In this document: positions 22,364-31,975 of the stretch, piece after piece
How positions within the stretch are numbered: the first letter of the stretch is position 1
How the letters are laid out: the number at the start of each line of letters is the position of its first letter
Assembly (NCBI RefSeq): GCF_012273895.1
Contig: NC_052112.1
Span: forward strand, 8,656,102 to 8,720,101
Length of the DNA stretch: 64,000 nt
Source: Zerene cesonia
Lineage: Eukaryota; Arthropoda; Insecta; Lepidoptera; Pieridae
Reading direction: 5' to 3'
Notes under the pieces: generated by a model
What the model saw: only the letters and a program-made list of their open reading frames with translations
The model's database searches: none
What the model was told of the DNA's origin: nothing
Made by a program: the position numbers and the translations under genes

Positions 22364-22497
22364 TACTTAGATTGATATCCATTTACTGCTACGTATGATT
22401 TACGATAACTCAGATATGAACTAAACCAACTCAACAAAGATTCAGTGATACCGTTCTCATTAAGCTTTCGTAAAAGTATTTCGTGATTGACTTTACT
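22364..22497 (-). pseudogene. LINE reverse transcriptase fragment
   Basis: The minus strand is open over the whole piece: KVNHEILLRKLNENGI, then SLLSWFSSYLSYRKSY and VAVNGYQSK. The D/N-H-xx-LL-xKL, WF-x-SYL-x-R and VNG motifs in this order are diagnostic of non-LTR reverse transcriptases of the CR1/Jockey/Kiri type. The first residue of the usual FDxVDH motif reads K here, at the truncation edge. Confidence 0.85.
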
Positions 22498-22560
22498 CTT
22501 TCAAAATTTGTCATTTATAAAACATTTCAATGCTACAAAACTAAAAATTAAATACACCTT

Positions 22561-23669
22561 TAGTATAACGTAAATCGCACAATATTAAAAATAATATTTC
22601 TGCAATTAAAAATAAACGTCGCGAATAAAAATTTAAAGCTAGTAAATGTCAACACACCTATATAAAGCCCACTTAACAATTCCGAAAAGTAGTTACCAAC
22701 GATTGACATGCGTTAATCCGATATCCCATACACTACGACAGATCAGCGGCAATTTTGTATTGATTGACGTATACGTACAATTTAATGATACCATCGGAGC
22801 CAACTGAAATGTGTTTTACCATTTCCCTCGATGCTATGATGTTCTCCGAATTATATAAGGAACGTTTCTTAAACGAAATAACACTTATTTAAAATTCCTA
22901 CAGTAACCTAAAAAAGTATGATTAAAAATATAATAAGATTATTTTCCCTTCCTTCGCTCCCTTAGTTTCCCACACTCAAAACTCACTCGATTGTCTTATC
23001 CCAAAAATTCCATGGATAATAAACTAGTGGTTAAAACCCTGAACTGCCTTTTTTCCTTCGACAATCCGAGCGACTTTGCCAGTGGAAAGCTAGTATTATG
23101 CAAAAATACTGCTAATAATAGAACCTGATAGTGATACAGCATCACTTTGTTTTTAAGCATTCGTGACCCCTTCACTAAAGCGGCTCGACGGAACACAGTG
23201 AATTTTAGTCGATAGAAATTCGATAAAACCCATATCGAGATTTCCCCACTATAACAAAACACTCTTTTTAGATAATAGAGAAATTCAATGAGTCTATTAA
23301 TTTTATCATTAATTCGATTAAATATAATATTCACTTTATTCGCATTGAACGTAAGAAAATACAGAAGCTAACAAATGAAATACAAGCTGTATCCAATAGC
23401 AATTCTAGTTATAGATTTATCCTAGATTGAGACCTATAAGACCTATAAGATGTTTGCTCGTTTCTATTCGAAACGTTAAGTGATATAGGCTATCTGTGTA
23501 CCTTCGTTATCTAAGTGCTAGGCTGATGAAGATAGCAATAATATTGAGTATATGAATCTCGGAAATTACTCCTTGTGTCTTCTCTATAATATATATAATT
23601 CATGTCATAATCTTAATTACCATACTACTCCTGATTGATATTCGGTATTCCATACATAATTCTTTAAAT
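22561..23669. other. Unassigned DNA
   Basis: A 112-codon minus frame (22996-23334) is the longest gap-free frame of this part. It has no domain, signal peptide or splice context and may be chance in AT-rich DNA. Confidence 0.35.
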
Positions 23670-23822
23670 CTATGTAGGAGTCGAACACGCTTCGGCATGA
23701 ATTGGGTCAGCTCGCACTAGGGAAATACCACATCTTCGCAGAAGACTGGAGTTAAAAGTAGCATGATAGTGTATTTCGCGTAGTAAATGGGTGAGCCGAA
23801 GGCCAGTTTTCTTTTTCTCATA
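23670..23822 (-). mobile_element. SINE body fragment (Metulj-like group)
   Basis: The plus strand reads GAACACGCTTCGGCATGAAT, TGGGTCAGCTCGCACTAGGG and GGGTGAGCCGAAGGCC, the reversed body of the SINE at 18165. Confidence 0.65.
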
Positions 23823-24811
23823 TCATAATTAATAATGAATAGAACGACGTTCACATTTCAAATACTTCTGTTTCAACTGAACCTTGTGTATACATCCCTT
23901 CCCGCCTAATAATATCCTACTAAAAACTGTCTCTACTGTCTCAAACCACTAAAACGATTTGAATGTCTAGTACAGATATATTACCAGACTCGATAAAGGA
24001 CGTATGATGTTTTTGCCGTAAATTAAACGGGAACAGGAACGAGAATGCAACGGAGCATCTTTATAGTATGATTTATGTTGGAGGGTGAAAACTGTAGGGA
24101 GGAGCTACTTTTTCCCGCGGTGTTACAGTTCATTCTTCTGGGAACTTCTTTGACCATAATGCAACCTTGACCTAACGAGCAGGATCTATTAAATGTAATT
24201 ATTGAAGCAATCGATAGTAAAGTACTTATTATTGGTTTGTATATTACCTTCCATTGTGATTCAGGACATTGTTGTGGTAGACGTGGAGCTAACATATTAA
24301 TTTCTTGTGGGCCTCCTACGGCTTCGTTACAGTTACATATATTGCCTAATGAAGACGCAGCTTTCTAAACGTGAAGGAAATCGGTCCAGTTTTTTTAAAT
24401 ATAGAGAAAATATACGATAAAAATATACATAGAAATAATTCAAAATCGGTTCACTTTAACATCTTTTCACCAGTTTTTAAATAGAAACATAATCATCAGA
24501 CTCATTTAATGAAAATAATAAACAATTTATTTTCAGACAATTTCATGAATTCATTTATCTTAGAAATTGTTTATAAATAACCCTAAAACATTATAAGTCA
24601 TTGCGCGCATCGTTTGCTTACAGCGTTATTCGTGTAATTTTGATCTTACAATAAATTCAACATAATTATTGCATGAACGGTACGGAGACGCGTGTTCAAT
24701 GGAATACGTGCCCTTGAGTATTGGATATTTTTTAATTTTACCAACAAAACAGCGTGGTGCTTAAGGAGGGTAAAATTAATGACCTTACGTTTGCGACGCG
24801 ATTTATTAACA
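23823..24811. other. Unassigned DNA, possible degraded repeat
   Basis: A minus frame of 90 codons at 24023-24295 and GC-richer sequence at 24030-24400 are not assigned. Words such as CTTTTTCCCGCGGTGTTACA resemble Helitron-like ends, but no borders are clear. Confidence 0.3.
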
Positions 24812-25018
24812 ACTAGACGCTCGTCCCGGCTCCGCCCGGACATCAAGATTTTTTCTTTATCCCAAGGGAGCATTTATTAGGTAAAAAAAGTATCCAAGTC
24901 AGCTCATACCCTGTTATTTCGTTACAATTTAATCAAAATTCGTTCAATACTTTCAGTGTGATTGATGGACGAACATCCAAAGGAACAAACTTTCACATTT
25001 ATAAAATTAGTGTGATTA
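24812..25018 (-). mobile_element. Helitron-like repeat (CTCGTCCCGGCTCCGCCCGG family)
   Basis: CTAGACGCTCGTCCCGGCTC, CGCCCGGACATCAAG and TTATCCCAAGGGAGCATTTA, ending in ACAAACTTTCACATTTATAA then AATTAGTGTGA. Confidence 0.65.
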
Positions 25019-25217
25019 CAATTCCACTCTTAACGTATGTATAACTCGTGCTTTTGTGAATATTTCATTGTAATACTTTTGTTTCATTTAAACATAAATA
25101 ACAACAACAATCTATAAAAATCAATGCTATAAACCAATAATGGTATAAATAGTGCGACCGTGTTTCAAACTGACATGCAGGATTTTTAATACAAATAAAA
25201 TAATGCTTTTATAATCG

Positions 25218-25418
25218 ACTAGCTGCGCCCCGCGGTTTCACCCGCGTAAGTCCGTATCCCGTAAGAATATAGGAATAAAAATTTGCCTATATGTTATTCT
25301 AGTTGTCCAGCTGTCTACGTACTAAATTTCATTGCAATCGGTTCAGTAGTTTTTGCGTGAAAGAGCAACAAACACACACACATCCTTACAAACTTTCGCA
25401 TTTATGATATTAGTAAGA
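25218..25418 (-). mobile_element. Lep1-like Helitron-like element
   Basis: ACTAGCTGCGCCCCGCGGTT to TTTATGATATTAGTAAGA, followed by the extra units AGGATAGGATA. Confidence 0.82.
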
Positions 25419-25667
25419 AGGATAGGATAACACATGCAGGCACTAGTAAAAATACAACGTAAAGACTTCCTGAAAGTAAAATGGTTTCACAGTAAATAGT
25501 ACCATAAGAATTAATAGATTTTGTGACAGGTTTTTTAGTAACTCGATTGCGTATTATAGAAAAGTATACATCATCATAGGGTTCCAAGTGTCGATTTCTA
25601 TTTATTCGAGTATTTTTGGAATCTTTGGTTAACGCGCTATATTAAGTCTAACCTATCACCTATAGTA

Positions 25668-25805
25668 TAGAGGAAACCGGCATGTCTAACAATCCAAAGT
25701 TCGACGACATGTGACAACTGCTAACCCACGCTCGGCCACTGTGTTGGATTATGGTCTGAACCCTCATAGGGGCCTGTGTCCCATCAGTGGGAACATATAT
25801 GGGTA
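25668..25805 (+). mobile_element. (ATG)n-type SINE, both ends lost
   Basis: GAGGAAACCGGCATGTCTAA, AAGTTCGACGACATGTG and TAGGGGCCTGTGTCCCATCA then GTGGGAACATATATG. The tRNA head and the ATG tail are both missing. Confidence 0.7.
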
Positions 25806-27887
25806 CAACACTTATAGTGAGCTTTTCTGTTTTGTTTCCATATTCATATTGATTAGTTTTTATGTATAGAATTGTATGTGCAACAGATTCATTCATGATC
25901 TATACCAATATTATATAGTTGTAGAGTTTGAAAGGGCATATCTTAGAATTGAAAAATTATTTTTGTTTTAAATCTTCATTTTGGGCTAATTGGCTTTATA
26001 ACCTCATACGACGATGGTGACCGGGTGGAGCTAATAAAAACAAATGCAGTATGTTCTATAAAACCATTCTCAAGTCTTCCATTTGGCAAATCCAAAGTTT
26101 AAATGTATCAAATACATTACTCCACGATTCAATCTATTCCCGCCAAAGCGGCCATTGTTTCCCGGAACCAAAGTGCACTAGAATGGTGAGTAATCAATTT
26201 TGCATGCTGAAACTAAATTAATTCAGGAAAAAATGATACCACGTTCCCGATATTGTGTGCCGAACATTACAAGCGTAAAGTAAAATGTTACACTAAATGG
26301 GGCAGGCTTTTGTGCTGCTGAGAATAAAAGTGTTGCCTTATAAACCGTGGGTGTAGCTTCCTTGATAAAGAATTTGACTAACAAATATCAGGGGTTCCGC
26401 TATTTTTGTTAAATTTACATAACTTACTGGTAATGGAAATATTCATATTGGTATATCGGTGTCATACTCTCCCCCGTTCAATATAATAAATATGTTGGCT
26501 TATGGAAAAAGCGCGGGTGTAGCTTTCTTGATAAAGAATTTGACTAACAAAATATAAAAGAAACCGCTTTTTGGTTATAATGTTACCATATTTTTACGCC
26601 CAAAAATAACGGGATGTTATAAGTTTCACGTGTCTATATGTGGATTTTTGACTCTCAATGGGATAAGCCTATTTTGAGTTTGCTTAAAAAGAGAATAAGT
26701 TCGGAGTATTCTAGGCAATGCTTGATGAACACCGGTAAAAGAAAAACGCCGAAATAAAATTGAGGATTAAATGTTTTTTTTCGCTACTCCATCAATTATC
26801 TATATATCAAATGAAAGGTCTACCCTAGTACAATACTACACAATTAATACTGTTATAATGTTATAATATAGTATACAAGTTGGTCGATGACAAAAAATAG
26901 GGCCGGGTACGTTTTCAATTTTGAATTTCATTTACTGCGCTTAGTGAATTATGTATGTATTTCTTGCTATATTGACGTCATATCTTATACATCCCTCCTT
27001 TCTTTGAATTTTGACGAGATTTATACAATGCTTCCATTGACATTTATTTTATATGTAATTCTAGAGCGGGATGTTTCTTGGAAAGTGTGTTAGAATGGTG
27101 TAATATGCATATTTTGCGAAAGGCGTAAATTCGTTTCCTTGTACAAATAAAATAGTGATCTTAATAAAAAAAAAAAACATCTATCAAAGTTAAAACTTCT
27201 AAGACAAACTGTGTTCAAAATTCTTTGCCTTGTTAGTTTAGTGTTGAAATTTATATTATTTATACATGTATATTATGTTCGTGATAAAATGCATGGAATG
27301 TTTTATTACCAGCAAATTTATTAAAATTTTGTTTTTATTGGACTAATGATAATGTTCATATAGTAAAAAAGAGCAATTATCGAATCGAATAAAGTTCCGA
27401 ATCAGTATTTGTTTTAAAATGACTATGCATAAATATTTATATAAGTAAAGATGAATAAGTTTGAGCATGAGTTTACAGAATGATTATTTTATAGTAATAG
27501 TAAATCATAAATAATGTTATTTTCTTATAAAATTTTGTACATTTTTCAAATAAATACTTTTCGCAGTAAACAGATATGTTTTATTCGAAGGCGGAAATAA
27601 AAAAAAAACGTCTCAGGTCAAAAACGCAAATAAAAATGATATCTACGAAAGTGATTTCATATTCCCTACCCTCCGGATCTTTATTTTACATTTAACGAAC
27701 TGAACTCAATTCAAACTTTCCCTTATACATTCTGACATTTCCGACATATTAGCTGTGTGATTCCTGTCAGAATTCAGATTCTTAATTTCAAATCTCATTC
27801 CAGTTGCCTATCACATATCTAAAATTTCAGAATACGATAGTTTTAACACGTTTCCACTGCTGTCTTTTTACACGCTTTTTATTAGCT
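25806..27887. other. Unassigned DNA with one diverged direct repeat
   Basis: It contains the direct repeat at 26345-26567 and nothing else recognised. Several poly-A and poly-T tracts, no credible open frame. Confidence 0.4.
26345..26567 (+). repeat. Direct repeat of about 55 bp, period 167
   Basis: Units at 26345-26400 and 26512-26567 share GGGTGTAGCTT and CTTGATAAAGAATTTGACTA then ACAAA, with drift at the ends (GGTTCCGC versus GAAACCGC). Confidence 0.75.
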
Positions 27888-28010
27888 TCCCCTGTATGTT
27901 TGTTTGTTTGTAACCGACTTCTTTGGGCGCGATTTTGACCCACTTTAAACGGCCAGATTTCGTTCATACTTTGTAGATTTATTGAGGACCGATGACAACA
28001 CACTAATTTG
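27888..28010 (+). repeat. Interspersed repeat (TTTGTTTGTAACCGACTTC family)
   Basis: TGTTTGTTTGTTTGTAACCG, TTTGGGCGCGATTTTGACCC, TACTTTGTAGATTTATTGAG. Reverse-complement relatives lie at 12110 and 34762. Confidence 0.55.
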
Positions 28011-28522
28011 ATAAAATTATTTTAGCTTTATTCCGCTTTAAATGCTCGCGTAAAGATGTGTAAAAAATATGTGGGTGGTAAATTCATAATCAGTCCGGAT
28101 TTCAAGACACTATTGTCAGATCGATCTGAAAAATTAAGAATTTTAAAATGCGTGAGGAACTGTTAAATTGTATGCGATTCTATGCTATCTGAATTAAGAG
28201 ACTGAAATCAGAGAGGCATTCCGGCTGTGTGAGGCCAGCCGTAGAATACATTCGAATCAAATTAAGAGGAAAGATAATTCAATGCATTTCAATAAGAGTA
28301 CGGCGACATCCGTAGAATTTGTATTTCGTGGGAAAATCCATCTGCGCCAAACGTTCGTAATTAGATTTCAAAGAAAAAGAACTCTAATGGGACTTATTTG
28401 AACTCGATTTAAGGTAAAATGATTGTTTTATAGAGACGAAAATCAGTTAAGTGCGAGTCGGAACAACTGTACACAAAATTTGTCATACATGTAACTTATG
28501 ACCGTGATAACTATTTCTTACG
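28011..28522. other. Unassigned DNA
   Basis: No coding or repeat signal recognised. Confidence 0.4.
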
Positions 28523-28602
28523 AAATGCTCGTCCCGGCACCGCCCGGATATCAAGATTCCTGTTTTATCCCAAGCGAACATTTAATCGGGATAAAAAGTA
28601 TC
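28523..28602 (-). mobile_element. Helitron-like repeat, truncated (CTCGTCCCGG family)
   Basis: TGCTCGTCCCGGCACCGCCC, GATATCAAGATTCCTGTTTT and AATCGGGATAAAAAGTATCC, then an abrupt end just before the tRNA-bearing retroelement. Confidence 0.6.
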
Positions 28603-28632
28603 CTATTTTGAAGTTAAGAAGAAGTTTAGTTT

Positions 28633-28764
28633 GAGAAATTGTTGCTACGGTTAGGCAAGAAACGTAGGTTCGAATCCTGCCTCGTGATCAATTTTTTTCT
28701 ATTCTTTCAAAATATCTCATTTATAAAACATTTCAATGCTATAAAACTAAAAATTAAAAAAAAA
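28633..28764 (+). mobile_element. tRNA-bearing retroelement, 5'-truncated inside the tRNA-like part
   Basis: It starts within the D-arm (GAGAAATTGTTGCTACGG), continues through the anticodon and T arms (GGTTCGAATCCTGCCTCGTG), then TTCTTTCAAAATATCTC, CATTTCAATGC and AAAACTAAAAATTA with a poly-A end. It is flanked by a 12-14-bp duplication, AAGAAGTTTAGTTT, at 28619-28632 and 28765-28778. The A-rich tail and truncation with an intact duplication indicate target-primed reverse transcription. Confidence 0.8.
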
Positions 28765-28778
28765 AAGAAGTTTAGTTT

Positions 28779-29280
28779 TTTTCCTAAAAATATGTATTCA
28801 TTAAAGTTATGATGGTAGAAAACTCGTTATCTTGTGAAATAATAATGGTAAAATTAAATGACTGAGATTTTTATTTCACTTTGTACCGATACAATTGTGA
28901 CATAGATTTTCAATTACATAATAATAATATAACCATTTAAGTAAGGATTTTTCTACAAATCTAGTAGGTAAAAAAAATGTGACTTAGTATAAATTTATAA
29001 TAAAATTTAAAGAAACTGAATAAATTAAGGCGGAAAGGAAGGAAAATATTCAAAGATAGTACACAAACTGTCAGAAGAAGTAACATAATAATTTGTTACG
29101 GAGATATCGTCTCCGTGTGCTGTGACTGAGTATTTTAAATGAAAGGTCATTTCTTTTGACATCTGCAATCGCAAACTTACAAGCATAGCTTACAATTAAT
29201 TATAAGGTTTTTATCTAATGACAGTGACAATTAATCATAAGGTTTTGTCTAATATATTATGATATTAAATAACAAAAATC
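28779..29280. other. Unassigned AT-rich DNA
   Basis: It contains a short tandem duplication at 29192-29253 (two units of about 28 bp, ACAATTAAT.ATAAGGTTTT, period 35). Nothing else recognised. Confidence 0.4.
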
Positions 29281-29455
29281 TAAACCTGAAATTGGCAGAA
29301 TTAGACCACGTTTAAATGAGACCACATTGTAGGCATCAACTTTCAAATGAAATAGAATCATAAAAATCGTTTCACCCAGTAAACAAATACGAGGTAACAA
29401 ACTCAAAAAATACAGTCGAATTAACAATCTCCTCCTTTTATTGAAGTCGGATAAA
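29281..29455 (-). repeat. ACCGACTTCAAAA-family repeat
   Basis: The plus strand shows the family reversed: AAATGAGACCACATTG, GAATCATAAAAATCGTTTCA, AATCTCCTCCTTTTATTGAA then GTCGG. Confidence 0.6.
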
Positions 29456-29904
29456 AACTGAGACAATAACATCAAAATAATGATATTACTAAGTGTGATA
29501 TGCCCCACGTTATTAAAATTTCGCAATTACAAATTGTTACAATAATCCATTTTTCAACCAAACCTTGTCCATTATAAGCATTGTTTTTATATATATACGC
29601 AGATTAAGGACGATTTAAAGGGATTATAATCGAAGACTGATAGTAACCTTAGATAGCATTATTAAATTCGACCTTAAGACTGAATATTACATTAATAACC
29701 TTAATAAATAAATAGTTAACAGTACGCTAATTAAAGTGCAAATATTATGTTGATCACATTTTGTTGCTCCCTCACATAAAACAGTATATCATATCCATTC
29801 ATGACAGAAATAAATAAATTATACGCACGTAGCAATCTGAAGACGAGAAGAGAAGAGTTATCTTAGTATTTCAGCGTTGCAAATATATTAAACTTATATC
29901 TCCT

Positions 29905-30060
29905 TATTGTGTAATGGGCAGCCGAGCTGATGGTTCACCTGATAGTAAGCGATCACAACCGCCCATGAACCTTTGCAATGGCAGAACAAATACGTTGCCG
30001 GCTTTTATGGCTTAGTAGTGGTGGAATTGACGGGAATGAAGCAATGGAAGGCGAAGAAAA
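29905..30060 (+). mobile_element. SINE (Metulj-like group), head portion
   Basis: GGCAGCCGAGCTGATGGTTC, ACCTGATAGTAAGCGATCAC, AACCGCCCATGAACC, GTTGCCGGCTTTTATGG. Confidence 0.65.
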
Positions 30061-30423
30061 TAGTTACGGCCAGTTATATTTATAAAAGAAACATTAGAGT
30101 AGATTTCAGTCTACAAGAGCTTTAATAGCATTTCACTCATATTCATTTGGATAGTAGAATAATTTCCTAATGACTGTCTTTTATAGGTTATATACACAAA
30201 CATATAGAAACGGTAATTATTATAGAGGGCGACTTGTCCCATTATCATGAATAATATAGTTGTAGGTATAACCGATTAAAATGGAACTATTATTATTTGA
30301 ATGATGTTTTTGTGTGTGTTTTTTAAAAAATGTTATTTGTTTTAGTATGTATTGGACTTAATAATTATATATTCCTCTGTACAAAATAGGGAAAGAGATA
30401 AAATTGTTGAGTGGTTGATTTTT
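30061..30423. other. Unassigned DNA
   Basis: No feature recognised. Confidence 0.4.
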
Positions 30424-30492
30424 AAGGGTAAAACGGAATCCTATTACTATTTCGCATTCCGTTTGTTAGTCTGTCTGTCTGTCCAGCTGAAC
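30424..30492 (-). repeat. Interspersed repeat with (CAGA)n core
   Basis: The plus strand reads GGTAAAACGGAATCCTATTA, then GTTAGTCTGTCTGTCTGTCC. It is the reverse of the order at 55417-55495. Confidence 0.5.
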
Positions 30493-30561
30493 CGTCATAA
30501 TTATAATTTCCAATGATGGTGTGTTTCTGTTGCTTCTATAGCATACATATAATACTACCTA

Positions 30562-30564
<3 letters not shown>

Positions 30565-30639
<75 letters not shown>
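30565..30639. repeat. (AT)n microsatellite
   Basis: About 37 uninterrupted AT units, 75 bp. It reads as an Ile-Tyr repeat in one frame, which is not a gene. Confidence 0.97.
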
Positions 30640-30640
<1 letters not shown>

Positions 30641-31257
30641 TACTATAGCAAATACTATAAAATCGAGGCAGCTGATGCCGAGAAACGATGCTTTTCGTCA
30701 CCATTTCAAGTAGTGGGTATGTGAATTATGTGCAAATTAATTTTAAAATCTATGTATTTCTTGCACGCTCCTCTGGTCTCAAACTCCCGACTTTTCGCTT
30801 TAAGTCCGAGATCCCAACCCCTGACTCGTTGATATAACTTATAGCCACAAATTATGTTTAAAAAAATAGTTTTAACTACATACATTATCCTATCATATCA
30901 TCGCAGCTTCTCTTTAAGAAGTTAGAGTAAAATGTATGAAAATAGAACATTCAATATTACAAATAATAATAATTCAATTTATTTCTCTTCTCGTAACTCA
31001 TTAATCACTGAATTTTCAACCTTTTCGCTACTTTAATCATCGACGATATTAATTTACCGTACAACCATAATGTGATTATTTCGGGAACGTTTATTTTCCG
31101 AATGAAGCATGTACCTGTTCACTGTTCATTAATATACTTATGACAATATTTTACAATCGTTATTATTTTAATGCGAAATGTCACTCGTTTCTACGTTAAT
31201 GAGGTTTATTTTTATGTTTTGCATGAAAACAAGATCAGCTGTGTTTCGATATGAATA
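30640..31257. other. Unassigned DNA
   Basis: No coding or repeat signal recognised. Confidence 0.4.
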
Positions 31258-31457
31258 ACTAGCTGCGCCCCGCGGTTTCACCCGCGTAAGTCCGTATCCT
31301 GTAAGAATATCGGGATAAAAGTTGCCTATATGTTATTTCAATTGTCCAGCTGTCTACGTACCAAATTTCATTGCAATCTGTTCAGCAGTTTTTGCGTGAA
31401 AGAGCAACAAACACACACACATCCTTACAAACTTTCGCATTTATAATATTAGTAGGA
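31258..31457 (-). mobile_element. Lep1-like Helitron-like element
   Basis: A complete copy with both termini: ACTAGCTGCGCCCCGCGGTT to ATTTATAATATTAGTAGGA. Confidence 0.85.
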
Positions 31458-31589
31458 TACGTGTACAATATCTTTGTCTCATATACAAATGAGGTTAATG
31501 TTAGTTGTTTTAATGTTGAATATTGCTTCAGCAGCTCCTATAAATGGGAACCCATATTTTATAATATTAATTAGATAGGTATAATACTA

Positions 31590-31778
31590 AATTTAATTTT
31601 TAGTTTTAAAGCATTGAAATGCTTTATAAACGAGAAATTTTGAAAGAAAAGAAAAAATTTGATCACGAGGCAGGATTCGAACCTGCGTTTCTTGCCTAAC
31701 CGTAGCAACGCCTAGCCTCTCGGCCACCCGTGATTCTGCCACAGTAATCGAATTTTTTGTATTCTTTCAAAATTTTTC
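31590..31778 (-). mobile_element. tRNA-bearing retroelement with complete cloverleaf
   Basis: 189 bp with an exact 13-bp duplication, AGGTATAATACTA, at 31577-31589 and 31779-31791. In its own orientation it has a leader of about 45 nt (GAAAAATTTTGAAAGAATAC...), the tRNA-like domain, then TTCTTTCAAAATTTCTC, CATTTCAATGC and AAAACTAAAAATTAAATT. The leader word AAATTTTGAAAGAA is inverted after the tRNA-like domain, so the cloverleaf sits on top of a possible 14-bp stem. A leader ahead of the tRNA is unusual for a tRNA SINE, whose RNA normally starts at the tRNA 5' end. Confidence 0.85.
31662..31733 (-). other. tRNA-like cloverleaf within the retroelement
   Basis: 72 nt that fold as a canonical tRNA: a 7-bp acceptor stem (TCACGGG/CTCGTGA, one G-T pair), D stem GCC/GGC, anticodon stem TTGCT/GGCAA with loop ACGGTTA, a 5-base variable region, T stem GCAGG/CCTGC with loop TTCGAAT. 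Internal promoter boxes: TGGCCGAGAGG (A-like) and GGTTCGAATCC (perfect B). Position 33 is C instead of the universal U and no other copy is intact, so it is not called a decoding tRNA gene. A polymerase III transcript is plausible. Confidence 0.75.
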
Positions 31779-31786
31779 AGGTATAA

Positions 31787-31975
31787 TACTAGTTATATAA
31801 ATGTGATAATTTATTTGTTTGGATGTTTGTTCGTCAATGAAGTTGAAACTCATCGTATTTTGATGAAATTTGGTATACAGGATAGCTGACTTGGGTGATA
31901 GGATACTTTTTTATTCCCGTGCTCCTTTGGGATAAAACTTGATATCCGGGCGGAGCCGGGACAAGCGTTTAGTAT
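31787..31975 (+). mobile_element. Helitron-like repeat (CTCGTCCCGG family)
   Basis: AAATGTGATAATTTATTTGT, TTTGATGAAATTTGGTATAC, GATATCCGGGCGGAGCCGGG then ACAAGCGTTTAGTA. It lies in the opposite orientation to the other four copies and overlaps the right target duplication of the tRNA-bearing retroelement. Confidence 0.6.

Larger units (their letters stand above)
21185..22547 (+). mobile_element. tRNA-bearing retroelement with inverted 5' part (twin-priming-like)
   Basis: It is bounded by an exact 13-bp duplication, TTAAATACACCTT, at 21172-21184 and 22548-22560. The right end (about 22497-22547) is the 3' tail in plus orientation (CTTTCAAAATTTGTC, CATTTCAATGC, AAAACTAAAAA), shared with the copies at 28633 and 31590. 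The left part is inverted: a minus-strand tRNA-like segment (21185-21300) with B box GGTTCGAATCCC, then LINE reverse transcriptase on the minus strand up to 22497, interrupted by a 1000-N placeholder. Duplication, inverted 5' part, direct 3' part is the pattern left by twin priming. A SINE inserted in a LINE plus a chance repeat is the alternative. Confidence 0.5.

Noticed and set aside
21280..22437. Long open frames over the gaps (also at 33286-34449 and 60676-61785)
   Set aside because: They are open only because N codons are not read as stops. Only the short real flanks were used.
22996..23334. 112-codon minus-strand frame
   Set aside because: No domain, signal peptide, splice context or motif. 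One such frame is plausible by chance in 64 kb of AT-rich DNA.
24023..24295. 90-codon frame with several cysteines, considered as Helitron helicase or other transposon protein
   Set aside because: No Rep or helicase motif could be placed in either strand; left unassigned.
30513..30713. Ile-Tyr repeat protein
   Set aside because: It is the translation of an (AT)n microsatellite.
31662..31733. A functional tRNA gene (anticodon would read GGT)
   Set aside because: Position 33 is C instead of U, it is embedded in a repeat with a target duplication, and other copies are damaged.
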